Assembly: GCA_002368805.1 (NCBI GenBank)
Contig: DFFH01000125.1
Location: 1-19,112, forward strand
DNA length: 19,112 nucleotides
Reading direction: 5' to 3'
From: Mageeibacillus sp. UBA3781
GTDB taxonomy: Bacteria > Bacillota > Clostridia > Saccharofermentanales > Saccharofermentanaceae
The notes under the pieces were generated by a model. The model had not been told where the DNA came from, did not search any database, and saw only the letters and a list, made by a program, of their open reading frames with translations. A program made the translations under genes and the position numbers. Shown one piece after another: positions 7,904 to 15,368 of this stretch (its first letter is position 1; each line of letters opens with the position of its first letter).

Positions 7904-10699
7904 ATGTCCTTCCCCCAGTTACTATATCAACTGCTGATAGCTCCGCTGGAACTGATATTTGAGTGCATCTTCAGTGTCACCTATGGTATCGTAGGAAATG
8001 TCGGACTATCCATCATCCCTCTCAGCCTGATCATGAATTTTCTGGTCCTTCCGTTTTACAACCGTGCGGACCAGATCCAGAAAGAGCAGCATGACCAGGA
8101 AGAGAAACTGGCTCCGGGCATCGAGCATCTGAAGAAGACCTTCAAAGGCGACAAGCGCTTCATGATACTTCAGACATTCTACAGACAGAACCACTATTCT
8201 CCTATCCATGCGCTGCGCAGTTCTTTCGCAGTTCTTCTGGAGATTCCGTTCTTCATGGCAGCCTACCACTTCCTGTCCAACTACAAGTCATTAAACGGCG
8301 CGACACTCGGGCCGCTGACGGACCTTGGAAAGCCGGATCAGCTTCTGACACTTTTCGGATACTCCATCAACCTTCTTCCGATCCTCATGACACTGATCAA
8401 TATCGTATCCTGCAGAATCTATGCGAAGGGATTATCGAAGAAAGACGAGATCCGCATGTATGCTATCGCTCTCGTTTTCCTCGTTCTTCTGTACCGCTCA
8501 CCATCGGGTCTTGTCTTCTACTGGACACTGAACCAGATCTTCTCGCTCATCAAGAATGCCGTCAAAGCATCGAAGAATAAGAAAACAGCGATCGATCTGA
8601 TCCTGATCCTTCTTAGTATGTGCACCCTGCTTTATACCGTCCTTGGGTATCGCGGAAGCAGTGCGAACATGGCGCTTCTCTTTATCATTTCGCTTCTGCC
8701 GCTTCTGATCCTTCTGAAGGATCACCGCCAGCCGCAGGAGAAGAAAGTAGAGAAGAAAGAGGAGAAAAATAAGAAAGCGGCTCCTTCTGTGCCCTATGGA
8801 AAGATCTTCTTCTTTTCCAGCCTTTTCCTCTCTCTTCTGACCGGACTTCTCATCCCTTCTTCCGTCATCCGGTCCTCCCCGTCTGAATTCATTATTTTCA
8901 CGGATTACACATCCCCTGTGAACTATATTATTCTCGTATTTGCGCTGGCTTTCGGCCTCCTGGTCATCTGGTGCGGTCTCTTCTATTATCTTTCGACCGC
9001 CAAAGCCCGCCGTGTATTCTCGATCACGATGTGCATACTGGCATTCTGCGCTCTTGTGAACTATTTTCTCTCCGGCAGACACCTGTCATTCCTTAAGACC
9101 AGCCTCATCTTCGATGGAGACCTTTTCTTCCCGGCACTTGAGACGATCCTGGATATCGTTATCATTTTTGCGCTGATCGGTCTGATCGCACTTCTTTGGA
9201 AGAAGCACTCCGGCATCCTTACCGTCATCCTTTTCACAGGATGCTGCGGCTGCGCTTTCCTCGGCATCTACAACTCCGTACATATCTCTTCCGCGATGAA
9301 GCCGGTAAAGGAGATCCTGGACCGCGAGAATAGCCGGAAAGCTTCTTTTACCTTTAGTAAAGAGGGCAAGAATGTCGTCGTTCTTATGATGGACCGTGCC
9401 ATATCCGCTTATGTGCCGTACCTTTTCAACGAAGACCCTGCTCTTGCCTCCCAGTTTGACGGATTCACCTGGTATCCAAATGCACTGTCCTTCGGTGGCA
9501 CGACCAATACCGGTTCTGCTGCATTATTCGGCGGTTACGAGTATCAGCCGGCCAACATGAATGCCAGAAACGATCTTCCGCTAAAAGATAAGCAGAATGA
9601 AGCCCTGCGCGTCATGCCGGTGCTTTTCGACGAGTCCGGATTTGATGTCACTGTATGTGATCCGCCGTATGCAGGATACTCCACACCGCCGGATCTGACG
9701 ATCTACAACGATCATCCGGATATCGATGCATATCTCACCCAGTATGGCCAGTACTGGGATCACCCGCAGAATCACAAGCGCCAGGAGCATATCTGGACCA
9801 GAAACTTCTTCTGCTACGGTTTCTCCCGTATCATGCCGCTTCCGTCACAGTATCTGTTCTATGACGATGGAAAATATCACGATCCGAACTGGATCAACGA
9901 CTCGATTTATCAGACACAGTATCTAGGCGGGCTGCACACCGCTGTCGGTATCAATGCCAACTTCATGGGAGCTTATTCTTTCCTTCAGGCTATGCCGGAT
10001 TCCACCAAGATCAGTGATGGCGGCGAGAACACTTTCCTGATGATCAATAACTGTACCACTCATGACGTGGCACTTCTTCAGGAACCGGAATATAAACCAG
10101 CCGTCAATGTCGATAATACACAATTCGATCAGGAGCACAGCGACCGCTTTACCCTGAACGGGCAGACGCTCAAGATGGATGCTTTTGGACAGCTGGCTCA
10201 CTATCAGAGTAACATGGCTGCCTTCCGCGAACTGGGAAAATGGTTCGATTATCTCCGCGCAGAGGGCGTATGGGATAATACCAGGATCATCATCGTGTCT
10301 GACCACGGCTTCTATCTCGAGCATATGGAAGAGCGTATTCTCGGCCATAAGTACACAGATAAGATCAACCAGAACCCGGAAGATACGATGGCATATAATG
10401 CCTTCCTGATGGTAAAGGACTTCAACAGCACCGGTTTTAAAACAGACTATACGTTCATGACCAATGCCGATACACCTGTCCTTGCCTTTGAAGATCTTGT
10501 CGCAGATCCGGTCAATCCGGCGACAGGAAACCCGATCAACAGTGATCCTAAATTTGACGAGAAACTCTATGTCTTCTATACGCTCGACTGGAGACCGAGT
10601 ACAAATAACGGAAACTCCTTCTCCAAAGGAATCTGGTTCAGTCTGAAGAATCAGGATATCTTTGATCTCGAGAATTGGAAAGAAGAAGGAATCTGGTAA
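7904..10699 (+). CDS. YidC-like domain fused to LtaS-like membrane sulfatase/phosphotransferase
   Basis: Encodes 931 residues in two parts. Residues 1 to about 225 resemble the YidC/Oxa1 insertase core: a helix with GLSIIPLSLIMNFLVLPFYN (34-53), a charged hairpin, then LEIPFFMAAYHFL and LVFYWTLNQIFSLIKN helices. Asn45 sits where the groove Arg of Gram-positive YidC is expected. After this come about six more helices (roughly 230-272, 301-322, 340-362, 372-390, 412-432 and 438-458), with a Lys/Glu-rich cytoplasmic loop at 274-293. Last is an extracytoplasmic alkaline-phosphatase-superfamily domain from about 486: MMDRA (Asp497, likely metal ligand), GGTTNTGSAALFGG (531-544, likely Thr nucleophile), a His near 720 and VSDHG (Asp800, His801). 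There is no CxPxR sulfatase signature, which fits the LtaS/EptA-type phosphotransferases. The TM bundle plus external domain matches LtaS layout. AGAGG lies six bases before the start. I infer it moves glycerophosphate-like groups onto a surface polymer. The YidC part may insert or scaffold membrane partners, but this is unproven. Confidence 0.88.
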   Translation: MSFPQLLYQLLIAPLELIFECIFSVTYGIVGNVGLSIIPLSLIMNFLVLPFYNRADQIQKEQHDQEEKLAPGIEHLKKTFKGDKRFMILQTFYRQNHYSPIHALRSSFAVLLEIPFFMAAYHFLSNYKSLNGATLGPLTDLGKPDQLLTLFGYSINLLPILMTLINIVSCRIYAKGLSKKDEIRMYAIALVFLVLLYRSPSGLVFYWTLNQIFSLIKNAVKASKNKKTAIDLILILLSMCTLLYTVLGYRGSSANMALLFIISLLPLLILLKDHRQPQEKKVEKKEEKNKKAAPSVPYGKIFFFSSLFLSLLTGLLIPSSVIRSSPSEFIIFTDYTSPVNYIILVFALAFGLLVIWCGLFYYLSTAKARRVFSITMCILAFCALVNYFLSGRHLSFLKTSLIFDGDLFFPALETILDIVIIFALIGLIALLWKKHSGILTVILFTGCCGCAFLGIYNSVHISSAMKPVKEILDRENSRKASFTFSKEGKNVVVLMMDRAISAYVPYLFNEDPALASQFDGFTWYPNALSFGGTTNTGSAALFGGYEYQPANMNARNDLPLKDKQNEALRVMPVLFDESGFDVTVCDPPYAGYSTPPDLTIYNDHPDIDAYLTQYGQYWDHPQNHKRQEHIWTRNFFCYGFSRIMPLPSQYLFYDDGKYHDPNWINDSIYQTQYLGGLHTAVGINANFMGAYSFLQAMPDSTKISDGGENTFLMINNCTTHDVALLQEPEYKPAVNVDNTQFDQEHSDRFTLNGQTLKMDAFGQLAHYQSNMAAFRELGKWFDYLRAEGVWDNTRIIIVSDHGFYLEHMEERILGHKYTDKINQNPEDTMAYNAFLMVKDFNSTGFKTDYTFMTNADTPVLAFEDLVADPVNPATGNPINSDPKFDEKLYVFYTLDWRPSTNNGNSFSKGIWFSLKNQDIFDLENWKEEGIW

Positions 10700-10729
10700 G
10701 GGAAGCATCTAAGAAAAGAGGATAAACAA

Positions 10730-11983
10730 ATGAGATTATACATAGATCCCGGCACGGGAAGCATGCTGTTCGCTATAGTCATCGGTCTTATCGGTGTGCT
10801 GATCTATTTTCTGAAAAGCCTCATAGTTAAGCTGCGTTTTATTATCAGCGGAGGTAAGAAAACACAATCCGATGCGAACACCATACCTTTAGTTATCTTT
10901 TCAGATGACAAGCGCTACTGGCCGGTATTCCTGCCGATCGTCAGAGAGCTTGATGCACGCGGGTTTGACGTGGTTTACATGACAGCATCCGGCGACGACC
11001 CTGCCCTGACATGCAAGGACTACCCTCACCTTTCCGCACAGTTCATCGGAGAAGGCAACCGCGCGTTTGCCAAGCTCAATTTTCTTAAGGCTACTATCGT
11101 GCTTTCCACCACACCGGGTCTGGATGTATATCAGTGGAAGCGATCGAAGTATGTAAAGTATTATGTCCATACATGGCACTCCACCATGATCAGTGCGACG
11201 CTGTATGAGACATTCGGCCTGGATTACTATGACGCAGTCCTTACCTCCGGCATTCACCAGCAGGATGACATCCGTGCACTTGAAAAACTCCGTGATCTTC
11301 CGGCAAAAGAACTTGTCCGTGTCGGACTTCCGTTCATGGATGACAAGGCTGCTCTTTTGGCTCAGAAGCCTACGACACCTCCTCATGAAAGAACCATTAT
11401 TCTCGCACCGTCCTGGGGACCAAACTCGATCCTGAACCGCTTCGGCGGCCGCATGATCCGGAATCTTCTGGACACCGGTTATCACATCATAGTACGTCCG
11501 CACCCGCAATCTTATACATCCGAAAAGGATATGCTTGATGCGTTAATGGCGGAATTTCCGGAAAGCAGTCAGCTGGAGTGGAACAACGAGGTGGACAACT
11601 TTGCAGTGCTTTCACGGTCTGATCTTCTTATTTCCGACTTCTCCGGTGTTCTATACGAATATGCCTTTATATTTGATAAGCCGCTCATCTGTGCTTTTAC
11701 CAACTTTGACAGAAGCAAGTATGATGCCTGGTGGCTCGACACCCCTCTTTGGATCGAGGAGTGCATCCCGCAGCTCGGCGACATTCTTAACGAGGAGAAC
11801 ATCGATAACATAAAGTCCATGATCGATGAAGCGATCACTAACGAGCAGTATGCCGAGCGCCGCAGAAAGATCCGCGAAGAGACCTGGGCTTTCCCGGGAG
11901 AAGGCGCGAAGAGAACCGTTGATTATCTGCTGAACAAATACAAGGAACTCACCAAAAACGTCGAACAAAAAGAAACCCAATAA
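10730..11983 (+). CDS. CDP-glycerol glycerophosphotransferase-like enzyme (TagB/TagF family)
   Basis: Encodes 417 residues. The N-terminus MRLYIDPGTGSMLF leads into one membrane helix (about 12-35), so the protein is probably anchored with a cytoplasmic catalytic domain. The GT-B-like domain carries the family hallmarks: VHTWHS (His147 and His150), LTSG (171-174), VRPHP (His258) and SDFSGVLYEYAF (302-313), the nucleotide and phosphate-binding end of TagF-type enzymes. Known relatives transfer glycerol phosphate (or ribitol phosphate) from a CDP carrier to a teichoic-acid primer or chain. At 417 residues it is closer to TagB or a bare TagF catalytic domain than to longer polymerases. GAGG lies eight bases before the ATG, and the gene starts 30 nt after the YidC/LtaS-like gene, so it is probably co-transcribed. 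Donor and acceptor cannot be told from sequence. No terminator was seen in the short gap to the convergent operon. Confidence 0.88.
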   Translation: MRLYIDPGTGSMLFAIVIGLIGVLIYFLKSLIVKLRFIISGGKKTQSDANTIPLVIFSDDKRYWPVFLPIVRELDARGFDVVYMTASGDDPALTCKDYPHLSAQFIGEGNRAFAKLNFLKATIVLSTTPGLDVYQWKRSKYVKYYVHTWHSTMISATLYETFGLDYYDAVLTSGIHQQDDIRALEKLRDLPAKELVRVGLPFMDDKAALLAQKPTTPPHERTIILAPSWGPNSILNRFGGRMIRNLLDTGYHIIVRPHPQSYTSEKDMLDALMAEFPESSQLEWNNEVDNFAVLSRSDLLISDFSGVLYEYAFIFDKPLICAFTNFDRSKYDAWWLDTPLWIEECIPQLGDILNEENIDNIKSMIDEAITNEQYAERRRKIREETWAFPGEGAKRTVDYLLNKYKELTKNVEQKETQ

Positions 11984-12050
11984 AGGGAGTGTGCGAAGAT
12001 TTTTACTTTTCACGAAAGCATATAAAAGAATCTATTCGGTTGGTCTACTA

Positions 12051-13016
12051 CTATACCCAGAATTTGTCTTGCGGCGATTTCATATCTATTTTCCCGAGCC
12101 GTTCAAATTTTTCCTTATCCGCCCGAAGCATATTATATATATTTGCAGCATAGAAAATGTCGTGATTAAATACGCCGATGTTATAAGCGAGAATCCGTTC
12201 CGAATCGTTTTCTCGTCCAAGCGCAGTTCCATTCACAACATCGCTTACTTCCGCATAGTATTTATATCTTGAGAAGTACTTAAAATGGTCAACATGTCCA
12301 GTATCATCAGCATACACTTTGTCAAAGAAAAGGTCGCAGTTTGTAAAGCCTCTTGTATGAACAGGAATAACCAATATGCCTTTATCAAAGCAGTCATCGG
12401 AGCAAATATCGTCTGGAAAATATGTAGCACAGGAAATGACCACATCTGAACCTCTTACGGTAGCTTCCGGCGTATCAACAATGGTAAAGTGCAGATTCTT
12501 ATACTCTGAGAATCGATTCTGAAACAACTCGGCCTGATCCTTATACCGTAGAAGTTTAACACAAAACTCACGATCCTTCATAACCGAAGCCAGTACCAAC
12601 ATAGATGCTCGGGCGGTATTTCCCAGTCCGAGCATCCCAATCGTTGAAAAATCCTTTTTGCCGAGGCAAATGGCAGAATGTGCCGCCACCGCTCCCGTGC
12701 GCATAGCAGTGATCCAGTTGCCATCAACCAGCGCCAGAAACTCCCCGCTATTAGCATTAAACATCAATATTTGGCTGTCCAGTGCCGGTATTCTATCCGG
12801 ATATCGAGAAACGACCTTCACGCCACCGTAACTTCCATCTTCGAGATGAAGAATACCGGGCATCACATTACAGAATACATTTCCAGGCATGTTCATGTGA
12901 GTCTTCATGGGCAGAAATGCATCTTTCTTGTGAATGATCATTTCACTGACCCATTTATAACATGTCAACGGCGAGATATTCAACTGCTTAATATCTTCAA
13001 AACTGATAACTCTCAT
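12051..13016 (-). CDS. ornithine cyclodeaminase/mu-crystallin family NAD(P)-dependent enzyme
   Basis: Encodes 321 residues. The family includes ornithine cyclodeaminase, alanine dehydrogenase, ketimine reductases and the SbnB-type dehydrogenase of staphyloferrin synthesis; all act on amino acids or imines with NAD(P). Visible marks are GGVKVVS with Lys67, the family motif TAMRTGAVAAHSA (103-115) with Arg106, and a Rossmann loop GMLGLGNTARAS (127-138). VYADD at 234-238 is near the usual catalytic Asp. Length is normal for the family. GAAAGGA precedes the ATG at 13016 by six to seven bases, and the gene follows the nucleotidyltransferase/PLP fusion by 18 nt, so the two form an operon. The context suggests it makes, oxidises or reduces an amino-acid precursor used by the upstream fusion enzyme, rather than making proline from ornithine. 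Its substrate is not predictable from sequence. Confidence 0.85.
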   Translation of the reverse strand: MRVISFEDIKQLNISPLTCYKWVSEMIIHKKDAFLPMKTHMNMPGNVFCNVMPGILHLEDGSYGGVKVVSRYPDRIPALDSQILMFNANSGEFLALVDGNWITAMRTGAVAAHSAICLGKKDFSTIGMLGLGNTARASMLVLASVMKDREFCVKLLRYKDQAELFQNRFSEYKNLHFTIVDTPEATVRGSDVVISCATYFPDDICSDDCFDKGILVIPVHTRGFTNCDLFFDKVYADDTGHVDHFKYFSRYKYYAEVSDVVNGTALGRENDSERILAYNIGVFNHDIFYAANIYNMLRADKEKFERLGKIDMKSPQDKFWV

Positions 13017-13034
13017 CTGTATTCCTTTCGTGAC

Positions 13035-14846
13035 TCACTCGCCCAATACTTCGTTCAAAGCCAGCAACAGTTTATCATTATCTTCCGTATTCCGAATCGC
13101 CAGTCTTAGATAGTTCCTGCCGTTCGTCTTCGTCGTCAGTTCCTTAATCAATATGTTATAGCGGATCAGTAATGTCTTCAGCAAATCCTTCGGGCTGATG
13201 CCTTCGTTCAGTTCCACCATGATAAAGTTTGCTTGGGATGGAATCACTCGAACGCCCGGAATTTTCTTTAGGCCCTCTGCAAAACGTGTTCTCTCGGCAC
13301 GGAACAGAACCAGCGCCTCCGTATAGGCATTTTTATACTTTTCTTCGATCTGCATATAGAATTCAGCAAAGGAGTTGATGTTCCAGATCGCCACATCTTT
13401 TTTCATTGCTGCGATCGTATCCTCATCACCGGATGCCAAGACGCCAAGACGCAGTCCAGGAACGCCATAGGACTTCGAGATGCTTTTCATCACAAACAGG
13501 AATGGATTCGCACTAAGGATCGTTTGATCGATCAGCGTGTGATCCTCTTCGTCAGAGAAGTCTACAAAAGACTCATCGATGACGATTTTCAGTTTCTTCT
13601 TTCGAGCCCATTCGATCAGACGTAGGAGATCCTTCTTTGGGATGTAATTGCCGCTCGGGTTATCTGGATTGACAACGATCAGATTCTGGATGTCCTTATC
13701 TTCAAAGTAGACCATCAGGTCGTCAGCCGTGTAGGAATAGTCACTGTTATTAGGGGTAAAATCTACGGAGTTCTCCCGATCGTATCGGTTCGGATATTCA
13801 TCGAAGGTCGGACGGACGAAGCCCACGCGTCCGGAGAGAATACCCATTAGGCTCTTGATCAACTCTGCGGCTCCGTTTCCGACGATGATATTCTCCTGAT
13901 GTACGTCGAAGTTCTTCGCGGCCAACAAGTTGTTTACTGCAAGGCCAGATGGGTACTGTGTCAGAAGTGTGTCGAAGTTCGCACGGATCTCTTCCTTCAT
14001 CCGCTGTGGCGGAAAGTAGGGATTCACTAAGTAGCAGAAATCAAGGAGTTTCGGATATCTCCAGTATCCGCCGTAACGCATCTGCAGCCGATGTACGCGC
14101 TCATCCTCATCCGTGGCGAAGATCGACTCGGCGATATCCAGATCCTGGATATCATCGATCTCATACCAACGCTGTCCGTCCAGACGCTTCGCGCGAATCC
14201 CCGGATCATCGAGCATCGTGATTACGCGGAGAACCTGCTCGTAGTATTCGTTCTCGCCCAATGCGGCCTGATATGCCTCGAGGAATGGTACATAGTATGT
14301 CTCAGAGAATTGCTTCGAGAATTTATAGAGATTAACTGTCTTATAGTAGTCTTTGATCTCGTCAAATTTGAATTTCCTGCCGGGGACGAAGGCTTCGATG
14401 GTATCGTCTTCACCGAGTTTGACGCATGTTCCGTCCATCCAGGATTCGTACTTATCTACCAAAGCTAATGTCTCTCTCGGGTCTCCTATCAGAGCCTCCA
14501 ATACCGAGTCCTCAAAAATCAGATCTGACTCGAAGAGAATCGTGTCATCCTTACAGAGCCATTCTTTCGCGAGCGCGAGGGAATAGATGTTATTTGTCTT
14601 GTCATAGATTGGATTCTCAATGAAGACGATCGGAGTCTGGATTGAAAGCGTCCCAATATAGTCAATCAGTTTCTTTCTTTCATATCCGACAACCATGACG
14701 ATCCGTGACAGATTCTGCTTCTCGATCTGGTGAAGCATGCGGTCGATCAGCGTTACGCCATTGACTTTCACCATACACTTTGTATTATTCCGGGTAAGGT
14801 CCTTTAACCGCTTTCCCATTCCCGCTGCCAGTATAATTGCCTGCAT
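13035..14846 (-). CDS. nucleotidyltransferase fused to CobD/HisC-like PLP-dependent enzyme
   Basis: Encodes 603 residues. Residues 1 to about 245 form an NTP_transferase domain of the LicC/CTP:phosphocholine cytidylyltransferase type: LAAGMGKRL (6-14), the acceptor-binding NPIYDKTNNIYSL (78-90), FESDL with metal-binding Asp108, and WYEIDDIQDLDIAE (227-240). Residues from about 262 to 603 form a fold-type I PLP domain close to threonine-phosphate decarboxylase (CobD) and histidinol-phosphate aminotransferase: NPDNPSGN (393-400), VIDESF (Asp424), the PLP lysine Lys458 in SISKSYG, GLRLG with Arg466, and YLRLAIRN (579-586). Such PLP enzymes act on phosphorylated amino substrates. The domain pair therefore suggests one protein that makes an amino-alcohol phosphate and activates it with CTP, for example CDP-ethanolamine from phosphoserine. 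That reading is inference; an aminotransferase reaction is the alternative. GAGGGAGG lies five bases before the ATG. It leads an operon with the cyclodeaminase-family gene. Confidence 0.88.
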   Translation of the reverse strand: MQAIILAAGMGKRLKDLTRNNTKCMVKVNGVTLIDRMLHQIEKQNLSRIVMVVGYERKKLIDYIGTLSIQTPIVFIENPIYDKTNNIYSLALAKEWLCKDDTILFESDLIFEDSVLEALIGDPRETLALVDKYESWMDGTCVKLGEDDTIEAFVPGRKFKFDEIKDYYKTVNLYKFSKQFSETYYVPFLEAYQAALGENEYYEQVLRVITMLDDPGIRAKRLDGQRWYEIDDIQDLDIAESIFATDEDERVHRLQMRYGGYWRYPKLLDFCYLVNPYFPPQRMKEEIRANFDTLLTQYPSGLAVNNLLAAKNFDVHQENIIVGNGAAELIKSLMGILSGRVGFVRPTFDEYPNRYDRENSVDFTPNNSDYSYTADDLMVYFEDKDIQNLIVVNPDNPSGNYIPKKDLLRLIEWARKKKLKIVIDESFVDFSDEEDHTLIDQTILSANPFLFVMKSISKSYGVPGLRLGVLASGDEDTIAAMKKDVAIWNINSFAEFYMQIEEKYKNAYTEALVLFRAERTRFAEGLKKIPGVRVIPSQANFIMVELNEGISPKDLLKTLLIRYNILIKELTTKTNGRNYLRLAIRNTEDNDKLLLALNEVLGE

Positions 14847-15010
14847 ATCTGCCTCCCTCTTTTACTTCTACCATGCCTCAAAAACATGATGTGAACCTGA
14901 TTCTCTAAAGGTGGAAACTTCATATAATCACCGCAAAGCTACCTAAGAAGCGAATTGTAATCTGTCGGTGCATTAAAAAGCCTACCTTCAAACTCCATCT
15001 GAATATATAT
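14847..15010. other. upstream region of the fusion-gene operon, promoter not resolved
   Basis: This 164-bp stretch should hold the minus-strand promoter for the gene starting at 14846. A TTATAT-like element occurs on the minus strand near 14930, but I see no -35 of good quality at proper spacing. No ORF, hairpin or repeat of note was seen. Confidence 0.4.
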
Positions 15011-15235
15011 TGGGACTGCCCCCTATTCTGGGGTCCATAGTCTTGTTTAGTCATCCAATGTTACAACAGACTGATAAGCAGGTGGTACGTATTCCAACGA
15101 ACTATGCAATCTGATTATATTATACTCGTTCGCCAAGAGCTTTGCCAACATCTGAGTTTTTGAACGTATCAAATACCGAATCTTCAAGGATTTGTCTCTC
15201 ATCTTGCTTTTGATGCTTTCTTCATTTCAGGTTCC
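15011..15235 (-). mobile_element. remnant of an IS3-family insertion sequence
   Basis: The stretch holds the 3' end of an IS3-type orfB followed on the minus strand by a GC-rich sequence at 15011-15036 that fits an IS3-family terminal repeat (plus strand GGGACTGCCCCC, then GGGGTCCA). No opposite end, no orfA and no full transposase are present, so the element is decayed and immobile by itself. It sits between the envelope/decoration loci and the phosphorylase genes. Confidence 0.7.
15047..15226 (-). pseudogene. IS3-family transposase orfB, C-terminal fragment, frameshifted
   Basis: The minus strand reads LAKLLANEYNIIRLHSSLEY, then VPPAYQSVVTLDD and a TAA at 15049-15047. The YN-x-I/V-R-x-HSSL-x-Y-x-PP pattern is the conserved C-terminus of IS3-group integrase-type transposases. 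Just upstream, the matching part of the family pattern continues better in another frame, as DSVFDTFKNSD, so a frameshift near 15155 is likely. A stop at 15227-15229 closes the main frame. Only about 60 codons of an expected 280 or so remain. It cannot encode an active transposase. Confidence 0.75.
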
Positions 15236-15301
15236 CCCTCGTTTTTTCGGATTATGGAATTCATTCAATCGGGGATATATACAGACTGTATTGATAAAGA
15301 T

Positions 15302-15344
15302 AAAAAAGTTGTCTCTCCGTGATTCTCGTCACTTATGAGACAAC
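15302..15344 (-). terminator. intrinsic terminator of the phosphorylase operon
   Basis: On the minus strand, GTTGTCTC (15344-15337) pairs with GAGACAAC (15315-15308), with a second inner pairing of GTGA/TCAC in the loop, followed directly by six T (15307-15302). It lies 25 nt after the cellodextrin phosphorylase stop. The T-run on one side only sets the direction. Confidence 0.85.
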
Positions 15345-15368
15345 CTCTTAGTACAGATTCTTAAACGA

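Noticed and set aside
8490..8580. Ordinary housekeeping YidC followed by a separate gene
   Set aside because: The frame continues without interruption to 10699, and no internal start with a ribosome binding site stands out.
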